From Sulfurivermis sp040755915 (GTDB lineage: Bacteria; Pseudomonadota; Gammaproteobacteria; Thiohalomonadales; Thiohalomonadaceae), in NCBI GenBank assembly GCA_040755915.1, contig JBFLWM010000020.1, positions 1 to 64,000 of the forward strand: 64,000 bases of DNA, written 5' to 3'. Positions 22,800 through 31,355 of the stretch are shown in pieces. The position numbers and the translations under genes were made by a program. Each line of letters begins with the position of its first letter. Within the stretch, counting starts at the first letter, position 1. The notes below the pieces were generated by a model, which worked only from the letters and a program-made list of their open reading frames with translations, made no database searches and was not told the DNA's origin.

Positions 22800-23297
22800 A
22801 TGAACGGAACGCCGCGCACGGACGACAACTCGATGCTGAACCGCCTGCTGCGCCTGTTGCGGCAGCGGCGCTGGGCCGCCCTGGCCACCAGTGCGGCCGA
22901 CGGCTCACCGATGGCCTCGATGGTCGCCTATGTACCCGGCGATAACGCCGGCTGCCTCTACCTGCACCTGTCGCAGCTCGCCGCCCACACCGGCAATCTG
23001 CTCGCCAATGGCAAGGCGGCACTGGTGATCGGTGAAGAGGACAACGGCAGCGGCGACCCGCAGGAGCTGGCGCGCGTCACCCTGCAGGGACAGGCTGTCG
23101 TCGTCGCGCGCGACAGCGAGGAATACCGCCATGCGCGCGAGCGCTACCTGGAGCGCCTGCCGGCCTCCGCACAGCTGTTCGATTTCCCGGATTTTCTGCT
23201 GTTCCGCCTCGACGTCGACAGCGCCCGCTTCGTCGGCGGCTTTGCCCAGGCGCGCAGCTTTGACAGCGACGCGCTGTGCAACGTCGTCACGCGCTGA
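22800..23297 (+). CDS. pyridoxamine 5'-phosphate oxidase-like split-barrel protein
   Basis: A 165-aa protein of the FMN-binding split-barrel superfamily. Segments RRWAALATSAADGSPMASMVAYV and FPDFLLFRLDVDSARFVGGF are typical, as in the N-terminal part of HugZ heme-utilisation proteins. It is shorter than true PdxH and lacks its C-terminal part. The start is 12 bp after the permease, so co-transcription with the metal cluster is likely. Substrate is not known; heme or FMN binding is possible. Confidence 0.8.
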   Translation: MNGTPRTDDNSMLNRLLRLLRQRRWAALATSAADGSPMASMVAYVPGDNAGCLYLHLSQLAAHTGNLLANGKAALVIGEEDNGSGDPQELARVTLQGQAVVVARDSEEYRHARERYLERLPASAQLFDFPDFLLFRLDVDSARFVGGFAQARSFDSDALCNVVTR

Positions 23298-23407
23298 TCT
23301 GAAAGCAGATACAAGAGCAGGTGTGTGCTACGCGCACAGTTGCTTGAGTTTAATTCAGGAGCAACACCAGCGCAGCGAGTTCATCCCTTTGTATCTGCGT
23401 TTGGATC
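23296..23407. repeat. imperfect inverted repeat between converging genes
   Basis: Nineteen-base arms, gatctgaaagcagatacaa (23296-23314) and ttgtatctgcgtttggatc (23389-23407), pair at 16 of 19 positions. The 74-bp interior has its own hairpins (gttgctt/agcaac). The arms touch the ends of both flanking genes. It may be a terminator region or the relic of a small inverted-repeat element. Confidence 0.5.
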
Positions 23408-24836
23408 AGCCTTTGACGCACGCCATGGGCAGCAGCCGCGCCACCTTGCGCGCCAGGCCCGCGGCATCCGCCGCGTCGACCACTGCAGAGACATCCTTGT
23501 AGGCGCCCGGCGCCTCCTCCGCCACGCCACGCAGTGACGGACTGCGGATCACGATGCCGCGTGCGGCGAGGTCGTCCAACACGTTGCGGCCATGCCACTG
23601 CCGTGTCGCTGCGTGGCGGCTCATCGCGCGGCCGGCGCCATGACAGGCGGAACTGAAGGCGCGTGTCTCGCTTTCCCTGGTGCCGACCAGGATGTAGGAA
23701 CTGGTACCCATGGAACCGCCGATGAGCACCGGCTGGCCGACGGGGCGCAGATCCGGCGGCAGTTCGCGATGCCCCGGACCGAAGGCGCGCGTGGCGCCCT
23801 TGCGATGCACGAACAGGCGGCGCGCCTTGCCGTCGATGACATGCTCTTCCACCTTGCAGGTGTTGTGCGACACGTCGTACAGCAGATCGAGATGGGCCTG
23901 CGGGACGATACGCGCGAACACCTCGCGCGTCAGATGGGTGATGATCTGGCGATTGGCCAGGGCGCAATTGATCGCCGCGCGCATGGCGCCGAGGTAGCGC
24001 TGCCCCAGCGGTGAGTCGATGGGCGCACAGGCCAGCTCGCGATCGGGCAGCCGGATGCCGTACTCGCCGGCGGCGATGGCCATGTCCTTGAGGTATTCGG
24101 TGCCGATCTGGTGGCCCAGTCCACGCGAGCCGCAATGGATGCTCACCACCACATCATCGACCTTGAGACCGAAGGCAGCGGCCGCCGGCGCGTCGAATAT
24201 CTCGGCCACGCGCTGCACCTCCAGGTAATGATTGCCGGAACCGAGCGTCCCCATCTCATCACGCTGGCGCCTCTTCGCCTGCGCCGACACCGCGGACGGC
24301 ACGGCGCCACGCATGCAGCCGTGTTCCTCGATGCGCGCCAGGTCCGCCTCGTCACCGTAGCCCTGCGCCACCGCCCACTGCGCACCGCCGGCCAGCATGG
24401 CGTCCATGGCCTTGTCGTTGAGACGCAGCGCCCCGGTGCTGCCGACACCGGCGGGGATATGCTCGAACAGCGCATCGGCCAGCGCTGTCTTGCTGTGCTC
24501 CAGCTGCGCCACCGTCAGACCGGTGTGCAGGGTGCGCACACCGCAGGAGATGTCGAAGCCGACCCCGCCCGCCGACACCACACCGCCGGCGTCGGCATCG
24601 AACGCCGCGACACCGCCGATGGGGAAGCCGTAACCCCAGTGTGCGTCGGGCATGGCATAGGAGGCCTGCACGATGCCCGGCAGTGTCGCCACATTGCAGG
24701 CCTGCTCGAATACCTTGGCGTCCATGGCATCGATCAGCGCCCGACTGGCGAAGAGCACCGCCGGTACGCGCATTGCGCCATGGGGAGCAATCTCCCAGGA
24801 AAATTCCGATAATTGCTTCATCTCGGGAGGAGCCAT
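23406..24836 (-). CDS. rtcB: RNA-splicing ligase RtcB
   Basis: A 476-aa RtcB. It joins 2',3'-cyclic phosphate or 3'-phosphate RNA ends to 5'-OH ends using GTP and Mn. Conserved parts include GGVGFDISCGVR (metal-ligand cysteine), HCGSRGLGHQ, the GGSMGTSSYI segment and SACHGAGRAMSR, whose histidine is the guanylylation site. Length is close to the usual 400-480. It lies downstream of archease, its known activating factor, with a 135-bp spacer made largely of a heptamer repeat. No RtcR regulator or RtcA cyclase is seen nearby. Confidence 0.95.
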   Translation of the reverse strand: MAPPEMKQLSEFSWEIAPHGAMRVPAVLFASRALIDAMDAKVFEQACNVATLPGIVQASYAMPDAHWGYGFPIGGVAAFDADAGGVVSAGGVGFDISCGVRTLHTGLTVAQLEHSKTALADALFEHIPAGVGSTGALRLNDKAMDAMLAGGAQWAVAQGYGDEADLARIEEHGCMRGAVPSAVSAQAKRRQRDEMGTLGSGNHYLEVQRVAEIFDAPAAAAFGLKVDDVVVSIHCGSRGLGHQIGTEYLKDMAIAAGEYGIRLPDRELACAPIDSPLGQRYLGAMRAAINCALANRQIITHLTREVFARIVPQAHLDLLYDVSHNTCKVEEHVIDGKARRLFVHRKGATRAFGPGHRELPPDLRPVGQPVLIGGSMGTSSYILVGTRESETRAFSSACHGAGRAMSRHAATRQWHGRNVLDDLAARGIVIRSPSLRGVAEEAPGAYKDVSAVVDAADAAGLARKVARLLPMACVKG

Positions 24837-24848
24837 GTTCTAATCCCA

Positions 24849-24918
24849 GTGACAAGTGACAAGTGACAAGTGACAAGTGACAAGTGACAAGTGACAAGTG
24901 ACAAGTGACAAGTGACAA
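24849..24918. repeat. heptanucleotide tandem repeat, 10 perfect copies of gtgacaa
   Basis: Ten uninterrupted copies of the 7-base unit fill most of the spacer between archease and rtcB, starting 13 bp upstream of the rtcB start codon. A complementary copy (cttgtcacttg) lies just beyond, near 24952, and could pair with the repeat in RNA. Copy number is expected to vary by slippage. Confidence 0.95.
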
Positions 24919-24971
24919 GGAAGAGTGTTCGCCATTTCTTGCAACTTTCAACTTGTCACTTGAAACTTCAT

Positions 24972-25391
24972 TCAAACATCCACCACACACTGCGCATGCC
25001 ACAACCCCTGCACATCCTGAAACACACCCAGCTCAGTATAGGTTGCCCCCTTCACCTCCACCGCCGGGCGGTGGCGCGCCACATCCACCGGCTCGCCCCA
25101 GGCGCTGGCGCGCAGCTGCGTGCCGTCCAGCTGCACCTCGAAGCGGGAGAACAGCATGTGGCGGACGGCCATCTCGTAGATCAAGGCATTGAGCCAGTCC
25201 ACCAGCAGCAATTCCATATCCGGCGCCGTGCAGGCAATTTCCACCAGGCACTCGGCGCGCACCCGTTGCGGATCACAGATCACGGCCGTGAGTGCAACTG
25301 CGGCCTGGGCAAAGGCACCGGCCAGATCCGGCGCAATGCCGGCGATACCGATATCTGCCTCGTGGGAAAAATGCTGCCAGGATGCCGTCAT
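24972..25391 (-). CDS. archease
   Basis: A 139-aa archease that activates RtcB by promoting its guanylylation and multiple turnover. Family marks are the start HFSHEADIGIAG, the middle DWLNALIYEM, the VKGATYTEL segment and the C-terminal VVDV. It is upstream of rtcB on the same strand. The start is 3 bp after the stop of the D15 protein gene, which suggests they share a transcript. Confidence 0.94.
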   Translation of the reverse strand: MTASWQHFSHEADIGIAGIAPDLAGAFAQAAVALTAVICDPQRVRAECLVEIACTAPDMELLLVDWLNALIYEMAVRHMLFSRFEVQLDGTQLRASAWGEPVDVARHRPAVEVKGATYTELGVFQDVQGLWHAQCVVDV

Positions 25392-25393
25392 GA

Positions 25394-26659
25394 TCAGAAC
25401 ATGGTGTGGGTGGACAGATAGGTACCCTGGGTATCGGCATCCAGGCCCCGGGCATAGTCGAGGCGGATGGTGACGTTGACGAAGGTCTGCACGCGCCAGC
25501 GCAGCCCCAGGCCAAGCGAAACCTTCAGGTCGGTCAGGTCCATGTCGGATACCTCGCGCCAGGCATTGCCCACATCGCTGAACAGCACGCCGCGCATCTG
25601 CGGATAGCCGGAAACGGGAAACAGATACTCGATGTTGTTCAGCAGCATGGCATTGCCGGCAACATAGTCCTTGTCATAGCCGCGCAGCGTGGTGCTGCCG
25701 CCGAGATACCAGCCGTAGCGGTTGAAGGCCGTGCCCTTGGTCATGCCGAGCTGGAAACGATAGTCCAGATTGGAGCGTTTCTGATCCAGCGGCAGGTGGC
25801 GGCGGTAATAGAACAGATGGCGGTGATAGCTGAAGTCACCCCACTGCGGCACCGCCAGCTCGGCACTGTAACCGTACACTCGGCCACGCCGCCGGTAGCG
25901 TTCCTCGTCCACCTCGTTCAATTCCACCAGACCATTCAGCTGCACGTCGCGCGCATCCTGGTAGGGCACGGCGTCACCTTCAAGGTAGCGGTAATCTTCC
26001 CACTGCGCCGCCATGCCGCCGCCGTAGCGCAGGCCGCGTGACGGGCCGGTCACCGACTGCCAGCGGTACAGGCCGAAACGCAGGTTATGCGTCGTCTGTT
26101 CGTAACGCCCTGTTTCCGTGCCGGCAGCATCCAGCTGTCGTTCCACGCGCTGCACCTCGCCGCCACCCACGTCGAGGCGATACGGCGTGCCGATGATGCG
26201 CGGATAGCTGTAGCCGACAGACAGCTCGCGCCGCTCCGGCGTCCCGGAGTCCAGCGACTCCTTGGTGAGCGACTCCACCTCGAAATGCTGGTTCAGACCG
26301 AACAGGTTGTCGAAACGCAGCTCCATGCCGTATTCGGTCTCGCCATCGCCGCGCACGCCGATGCGCGGTATCGGCAGGATGTACCACTTCTCCACCACCG
26401 TGATGAGCAGTACCGTACCGGCCTCTTCCTCCAGCAACTCGGCCTGCACCGACTTGAACAGCCCCAGGTTCATGACCGCCTGGCGTGATTCCTCGATGCG
26501 TTCCGCATCCACGGCATCACCCGGTGCGACAGTCATTTCCTGCAGCATCACCTCGGGACGGGTGGTTGCATTGCCGGCAAAGCGGATGGCGGCCAATGCC
26601 GCGCCATGGGCCTCACCCAGCGACAACAGGCAGAACATGAAAATGGTCAGGAGGCGCAA
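25394..26659 (-). CDS. outer membrane D15/Omp85-family protein with one POTRA domain
   Basis: A 421-aa exported protein. A signal peptide (ends near AHGA) is followed by a single POTRA-like domain (about residues 23-95; IRFAGNATTRPEVML and NLGLFKSV) and a beta-barrel to the end. The L6 motif is present as GGSTTLRGYDKD, and the chain ends in phenylalanine as outer membrane proteins do. It is shorter than BamA or TamA, which have five and three POTRA domains. Substrate is unknown. It sits between a TSUP exporter and archease. Confidence 0.85.
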   Translation of the reverse strand: MRLLTIFMFCLLSLGEAHGAALAAIRFAGNATTRPEVMLQEMTVAPGDAVDAERIEESRQAVMNLGLFKSVQAELLEEEAGTVLLITVVEKWYILPIPRIGVRGDGETEYGMELRFDNLFGLNQHFEVESLTKESLDSGTPERRELSVGYSYPRIIGTPYRLDVGGGEVQRVERQLDAAGTETGRYEQTTHNLRFGLYRWQSVTGPSRGLRYGGGMAAQWEDYRYLEGDAVPYQDARDVQLNGLVELNEVDEERYRRRGRVYGYSAELAVPQWGDFSYHRHLFYYRRHLPLDQKRSNLDYRFQLGMTKGTAFNRYGWYLGGSTTLRGYDKDYVAGNAMLLNNIEYLFPVSGYPQMRGVLFSDVGNAWREVSDMDLTDLKVSLGLGLRWRVQTFVNVTIRLDYARGLDADTQGTYLSTHTMF

Positions 26660-26663
26660 GCGT

Positions 26664-27452
26664 TCATCCCATCAACATCCTGACTCCCAGCAGCGCCAGG
26701 AACAGGGCGAAGAAACGCTTCAACGCCGTAGTGGGCAGACTGTGCGCCAGCCAGGCGCCGAGAGGCGCGAACAGGATACTGCTGACGGCGATGCCGAACA
26801 GCGCGGGCAGATACAGATAACCCACCGCCTGCGCCGGCAGGCCGGCATTGCCGCTGCCGGTCCAGGCAAAGGCCACGGCACCGGCGACGGCGATGGGCAG
26901 ACCGCAGGCAGCGGATGTCGCCACCGCCTGGCGCATCGCCACGCCGCACCACAGCAGGAAGGGAACCGTCAGCGTGCCGCCGCCAATGCCGACGATGGCG
27001 GACACGCCCCCTATCACCGTACCGGCCGCACTCATGCCGATGCGACCGGGCAGTGCACGGTGGGCCTCCGGCAGCAGCGAGAAACCCATCTGTGCCGCCA
27101 CCAACAGCTCGAACACGCCGAACACGTTGCGCAACGCCGCCGTCGGCAGGCCCTCGGCGAGCAGCGCCCCGAGAAACACACCGAGCACGATGCCGGGCAG
27201 CAGCTGCCACACGGCCGGCCATTGCACTGCACCACGCCGGTGGTGTGCGCGTACCGAGGAGAGAGAGGTGAACACAATGGTGGCAAGCGAGGTCCCCACC
27301 GCCAGATGCATGATCACACCGTGGTCAAACGCCAGGCCGGCGAACACCCAGACCAGCACCGGCACGATGACGAGCCCACCACCCACACCCAGCATCCCCG
27401 CCAGGGTGCCGGCAAAGGCGCCCAGCGTCAGATAGATCAACCACTCGGCCAC
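26664..27452 (-). CDS. TSUP (TauE/SafE) family membrane permease
   Basis: A 262-aa membrane protein with about eight hydrophobic helices. The family repeat GxxxGMLGVGGGxxxVPVL occurs near the start, and a second copy (VSAIVGIGGGTLTVPFLL) near the middle. TSUP proteins export sulfite, sulfonates or related anions. In a sulfur-oxidising host, sulfite or another sulfur compound is plausible but unproven. It is 4 bp upstream of the D15 protein gene. Confidence 0.88.
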   Translation of the reverse strand: MAEWLIYLTLGAFAGTLAGMLGVGGGLVIVPVLVWVFAGLAFDHGVIMHLAVGTSLATIVFTSLSSVRAHHRRGAVQWPAVWQLLPGIVLGVFLGALLAEGLPTAALRNVFGVFELLVAAQMGFSLLPEAHRALPGRIGMSAAGTVIGGVSAIVGIGGGTLTVPFLLWCGVAMRQAVATSAACGLPIAVAGAVAFAWTGSGNAGLPAQAVGYLYLPALFGIAVSSILFAPLGAWLAHSLPTTALKRFFALFLALLGVRMLMG

Positions 27453-27508
27453 GGTATGTCCTCAGGAAGAATGCAGCGGCATCACTGCCCTGCGGCACGG
27501 CGCATGTT

Positions 27509-28873
27509 TCAGCGTACCCACACGGTCTTGGCGTTGACGAATTCGCGCATGCCGAGCAGCGACAGTTCACGGCCATAGCCGGAGGCCTTGATGCCACCGA
27601 AGGGCAGGCGCGGATCGCTCTTCACCAGGCCGTTGACGAAGGCGCAACCGCACTCCAGTTGCCGCGCGACGCGCTCGCCGCGTGCGCTGTCCGCGGTCCA
27701 CACGCTGCCGCCGAGACCAAAGCGCGAATCGTTGGCGATGCGCACGGCATCCGCCTCGTCACGGGCACGGATCACGATGGCCACCGGACCGAACAGCTCC
27801 TCTTCGTAGGCGCGCATGCCCGGCCGCACCTGATCGAGGATCGACGGTGCGTAATACGTGGCGGAACCCTCCAGCGGACGGCAGCCGGTGAGCGCCACCG
27901 CGCCGGCGGCGAGACTGTCGTTCACCTGGCGATGCAGTTCATCGCGCAGATCGGGACGCGCCAGCGGCGCCAGTGTCGTGGCCTCATCCATCGGGTCACC
28001 GGCCCGAAGCGCCTCCACCGCTGCCTGGAAGCGCGGCAGGAATGCATCGGCAACGGCCTCGACGACAATGAAGCGCTTGGCGGCGATGCAACTCTGCCCG
28101 CCGTTGAGGAAGCGCGAGGCCACCGCCTGCTGCACGGTCCACTCCAGCTCGGCATCCTCCAGCACGATGAAGGCATCGGAGCCGCCCAGCTCCAGCACAC
28201 TCTTCTTCAGGCAGGCGCCGGCGGTGGCCGCCACCTGGCGTCCGGCCGGCTCCGAGCCGGTGAGCGTCACCGCATGCACCCGTGCATCGCGGATCACGCC
28301 CTCGACCTGGGTGGAGGAAATCATCAGGGTGCGAAACACGCCGGCGGGGAAACCGGCGTCGCGAAAGATCGCCTCGATGGCCAGCGCGCACTGCGGCACG
28401 TTGGAGGCGTGCTTGAGCAGTCCGCTATTGCCGGCCACCAGCGCCGGCGCGGCGAAGCGGAAGACCTGCCACAAGGGGAAGTTCCACGGCATCACTGCCA
28501 GCACCGTGCCGAGCGGCTGCCAGGCGACGAAGCTGCGGCCGGCGTCGGAAGCGATCTCCTCGTCGGCGAGAAAGGCCGGGCCATGCTCGGCATAGTACTC
28601 GCAACCCAGCGCGCTCTTGTCCACCTCGGCCAGCGCCTCGCGCCGCAACTTGCCCATCTCCAGGGTGATGGTGCGCGCCAGCGCCTCGCGCCGTTCGCGC
28701 AGCAGCGCCGCCGCGCGCCGCATCAGCTCGCAGCGCTCGGCCAGCGGGGTCGCCGCCCAGGCCGGCGCCGCGCGCGCCGCCTCGGCCAGCGCCTGCTCGA
28801 TGGCGGCGCTGTCCCAGGCCGGATACTCCGCCAGCCATTCGCCGTTTGCCGGATTGATCGATTGGAAGGCCAT
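27509..28873 (-). CDS. NAD(P)-dependent succinate-semialdehyde dehydrogenase family
   Basis: A 454-aa aldehyde dehydrogenase. The catalytic cysteine is in NGGQSCIAAKRF and the general-base glutamate in LELGGSDAFIV. Start SINPANGEW and end FGGIKASGYGREL are typical of the GabD/Sad type. The likely reaction is oxidation of succinate semialdehyde to succinate. The ATG at 28873 is favoured by gaggtg 6 bases upstream; a GTG at 28882 is possible. It is 57 bp from the TSUP gene in the same direction. Confidence 0.9.
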   Translation of the reverse strand: MAFQSINPANGEWLAEYPAWDSAAIEQALAEAARAAPAWAATPLAERCELMRRAAALLRERREALARTITLEMGKLRREALAEVDKSALGCEYYAEHGPAFLADEEIASDAGRSFVAWQPLGTVLAVMPWNFPLWQVFRFAAPALVAGNSGLLKHASNVPQCALAIEAIFRDAGFPAGVFRTLMISSTQVEGVIRDARVHAVTLTGSEPAGRQVAATAGACLKKSVLELGGSDAFIVLEDAELEWTVQQAVASRFLNGGQSCIAAKRFIVVEAVADAFLPRFQAAVEALRAGDPMDEATTLAPLARPDLRDELHRQVNDSLAAGAVALTGCRPLEGSATYYAPSILDQVRPGMRAYEEELFGPVAIVIRARDEADAVRIANDSRFGLGGSVWTADSARGERVARQLECGCAFVNGLVKSDPRLPFGGIKASGYGRELSLLGMREFVNAKTVWVR

Positions 28874-28977
28874 GCGTGTCACCTCGCTGCCGCGCTACGG
28901 ATGTCTGATTATCGCACAGGCGGCAATGCGACTCGTGCCGCTGCTACACTCACCTTCAACAGCTCAGGGAGGACCTC

Positions 28978-29925
28978 ATGAACAGCTACACCATCGCCAT
29001 CATCGGCGGTTCCGGTTTTGTCGGCAGCCGCCTGTGCGCCCGCCTGGCCCGCGATGGCCACACGGTGCGTGTCCTAACCCGCCGCCGCGAACGGCACCGT
29101 GATCTGCTGGTACTGCCCACGGTGGAGGTATGGGAAGGCAATCCCCATGACGCCGCCGTGCTCGATACCCTGCTGGAAGGTTGCGATGTCGTCATCAATC
29201 TGATCGGCATCCTCAATGAGAAACAACACGATGGCAGCGGCTTTGCCCATGCCCACGTCGAACTGTCGCGCACGCTCATCGCTGCCTGCCGCCGCCGGAG
29301 CATCCGGCGCCTGTTGCACATGAGCGCCCTCGGCGCCGATGCGGAGCACGGCGCCAGCCACTACCAGCGCAGCAAAGGACGCGGCGAAGACCTGGTACTC
29401 GCCGCCACCGACCTGGACGTCACGGTATTCCGCCCCTCGGTGATCTTCGGTCCCGGCGACAGCTTCCTGCGCCGTTTCGCCGGCCTGCTGCGTCTGGCAC
29501 CGGCATTTCCCCTCGCCTGTGCCGGCGCCCGTTTCCAGCCGGTGTTCGTCGGCGACGTGGCCGAATGTTTTGCCCGCGCCATCGGCAACCCGCAGACCAT
29601 CGGCCAGCGCTACAACCTGTGCGGCCCGCGCGACTACACCCTGCTCGAACTGGTGCGCTATACCGCCCGGGTATCCGGCATGCGCCGGCTGGTCATCCCG
29701 CTGCCCGACATGCTGTCACGGCTGCAGGCGGAAATCTTCGAATGGCTGCCCGGCAAGCCGTTCTCGCGCGACAACTATCTGTCCACCCGGCACGACAACG
29801 TCTGCAACGAGCCCTTTCCGGCAATCTTCGGCATCACGCCGACGCCGCTGGAAACCGTCGCCCCCTACTACCTGGGCCAGGCCGGCGAGCGACGCCGTTA
29901 CGAAAGGCTGCGCAGCCGCGACTGA
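28978..29925 (+). CDS. atypical SDR, complex I NDUFA9-like NAD(P)-binding protein
   Basis: A 315-aa Rossmann-fold protein. The nucleotide motif IIGGSGFVGSRL is at residues 8-19, and the catalytic-type Y/K pair occurs as SHYQRSKGRGE. Later RPSVIFGPGDSFLRR matches the NDUFA9/UDP-glucose epimerase-like family. The ATG has cagggagg just upstream. Bacterial members are widespread but not assigned a reaction. It is divergent from the dehydrogenase gene. Confidence 0.85.
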   Translation: MNSYTIAIIGGSGFVGSRLCARLARDGHTVRVLTRRRERHRDLLVLPTVEVWEGNPHDAAVLDTLLEGCDVVINLIGILNEKQHDGSGFAHAHVELSRTLIAACRRRSIRRLLHMSALGADAEHGASHYQRSKGRGEDLVLAATDLDVTVFRPSVIFGPGDSFLRRFAGLLRLAPAFPLACAGARFQPVFVGDVAECFARAIGNPQTIGQRYNLCGPRDYTLLELVRYTARVSGMRRLVIPLPDMLSRLQAEIFEWLPGKPFSRDNYLSTRHDNVCNEPFPAIFGITPTPLETVAPYYLGQAGERRRYERLRSRD

Positions 29926-30050
29926 CCACGTCCGCAAGGCGTTTCCCGCCTGCCGCCGCGCGGCCGGTGCAGTCCCGCGCGCCTGGCACGCCCCCAAGGC
30001 CGCATTGCTCGGTTAAGATGACGCCACGCAAATCATCGGAACACTGAACC

Positions 30051-31283
30051 ATGCAAATCTATCTGGTCGGCGGCGCCGTCCGCGACAAGCTGCTGGGGCT
30101 GAAGCCACAGGACCGCGACTGGGTGGTGGTGGGAGCGACCCCGGAAGAGATGCTGGCGCAGGGCTTCCGGCCGGTGGGCAAGGACTTCCCGGTCTTTCTG
30201 CATCCCGAAACCGGCGAGGAATACGCCCTGGCGCGGACCGAGCGCAAGACCGCACCGGGCTATCACGGCTTCGAGTTCCACGCCGACCCGGCGGTGACCC
30301 TGGAGGAAGATCTCCAGCGCCGCGACCTCACCATCAATGCCATGGCCGAGGCGGCGGACGGCACCATCATCGACCCCTTCGGCGGCCGCGAGGATCTCGC
30401 CGACGGCCGCCTGCGCCACGTCTCACCCGCCTTTGCCGAAGACCCGGTGCGCATCCTGCGCCTGGCACGCTATGCCGCGCGCTATGCCCGCTGGGGTTTT
30501 CGCGTCGCGCACGGCACCAACCGGCTGATGCAGGAGATGGTGGCCTGCGGCGAGGTGGATGCGCTGGTGCCGGAACGGGTATGGCAGGAACTGGCGCGCG
30601 CGCTGACCGAGGCGACCCCGGCACGCTTCTTCGAGGTGCTGCGCGGCTGCGGCGCCCTGGCGCGCATCTTTCCCGAGCTGGAGCAGCTGTTCGGCGTGCC
30701 GCAACCCAAACAGCATCATCCCGAAGAGGACACCGGCGTGCATACCCTGCTGGTGCTGGAACAGGCCGCACGCCTGTCGCCGGAACCGCAGGTGCGTTTC
30801 GCCGCCCTGGTGCACGACCTCGGCAAGGGCACCACGCCACGCGAGGAATGGCCGCGCCACATCGCCCACGAGCACCGCGGCGTGGCCCTGGTGGAACAGC
30901 TGTGCGAGCGCCTGCGCGTCCCCGCCGACTACCGCGACCTGGCGCTGCTGGTGACACGCTACCATGGCGTGTACCACCGTGCCGAAGAGCTGCGCGCCAC
31001 CACCCTGCTGGAGCTGCTGGAACACCTCGACGCCTTCCGCCGCCCGCAGCGGGTGGAACAGTTCCTGCTCGCCTGCGAGGCCGACTCGCGCGGCCGTCCG
31101 GGATTTGAAAACCAGGACTTCGCCCAGCCCGGACTGATCCGCGAGGCACTGCGCATCGCGCAGGCGGTGGATGTCAAAGCAGTGGTCGCCGCCGGCTACA
31201 GCGGCAAGGCGGTGGGCGAGGAGCTGCGCCGCCGCCGCCTCGCCGCCCTCAAGGGTTGGCGTCGCGACGAGGCCGAGGACTGA
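30051..31283 (+). CDS. cca: multifunctional CCA-adding tRNA nucleotidyltransferase
   Basis: A 410-aa enzyme that adds or repairs the 3' CCA of tRNA. The nucleotidyltransferase head has GGAVRDKLLG and the metal aspartates in DRDWVVVG. RRDLTINAMA follows. An HD domain at the C-terminal half (VHDLGKGTTP) gives phosphohydrolase activity, as in gammaproteobacterial CCA enzymes. Length is typical. Confidence 0.95.
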   Translation: MQIYLVGGAVRDKLLGLKPQDRDWVVVGATPEEMLAQGFRPVGKDFPVFLHPETGEEYALARTERKTAPGYHGFEFHADPAVTLEEDLQRRDLTINAMAEAADGTIIDPFGGREDLADGRLRHVSPAFAEDPVRILRLARYAARYARWGFRVAHGTNRLMQEMVACGEVDALVPERVWQELARALTEATPARFFEVLRGCGALARIFPELEQLFGVPQPKQHHPEEDTGVHTLLVLEQAARLSPEPQVRFAALVHDLGKGTTPREEWPRHIAHEHRGVALVEQLCERLRVPADYRDLALLVTRYHGVYHRAEELRATTLLELLEHLDAFRRPQRVEQFLLACEADSRGRPGFENQDFAQPGLIREALRIAQAVDVKAVVAAGYSGKAVGEELRRRRLAALKGWRRDEAED

Positions 31284-31355
31284 AGACATTCCGTTGCGGG
31301 GCGCCATGGCGTATCATGCGCGCCCCATCTGCAGTCCTGCCGGTTCCGCCCCATC

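Noticed and set aside
24849..24918. Heptamer array considered as a CRISPR array
   Set aside because: Units are 7 bases with no spacers and no cas genes are near.
26262..27578. A 438-codon plus-strand frame across the D15 and TSUP genes
   Set aside because: It runs antisense over two well-supported membrane protein genes and is compositionally biased (Arg/Gln/His).
31300..31340. GC-rich inverted sequence (ggggcgccatggcgtat...gcgcgcccc) after cca
   Set aside because: Arms pair imperfectly and no T-run follows; too weak to call a terminator.
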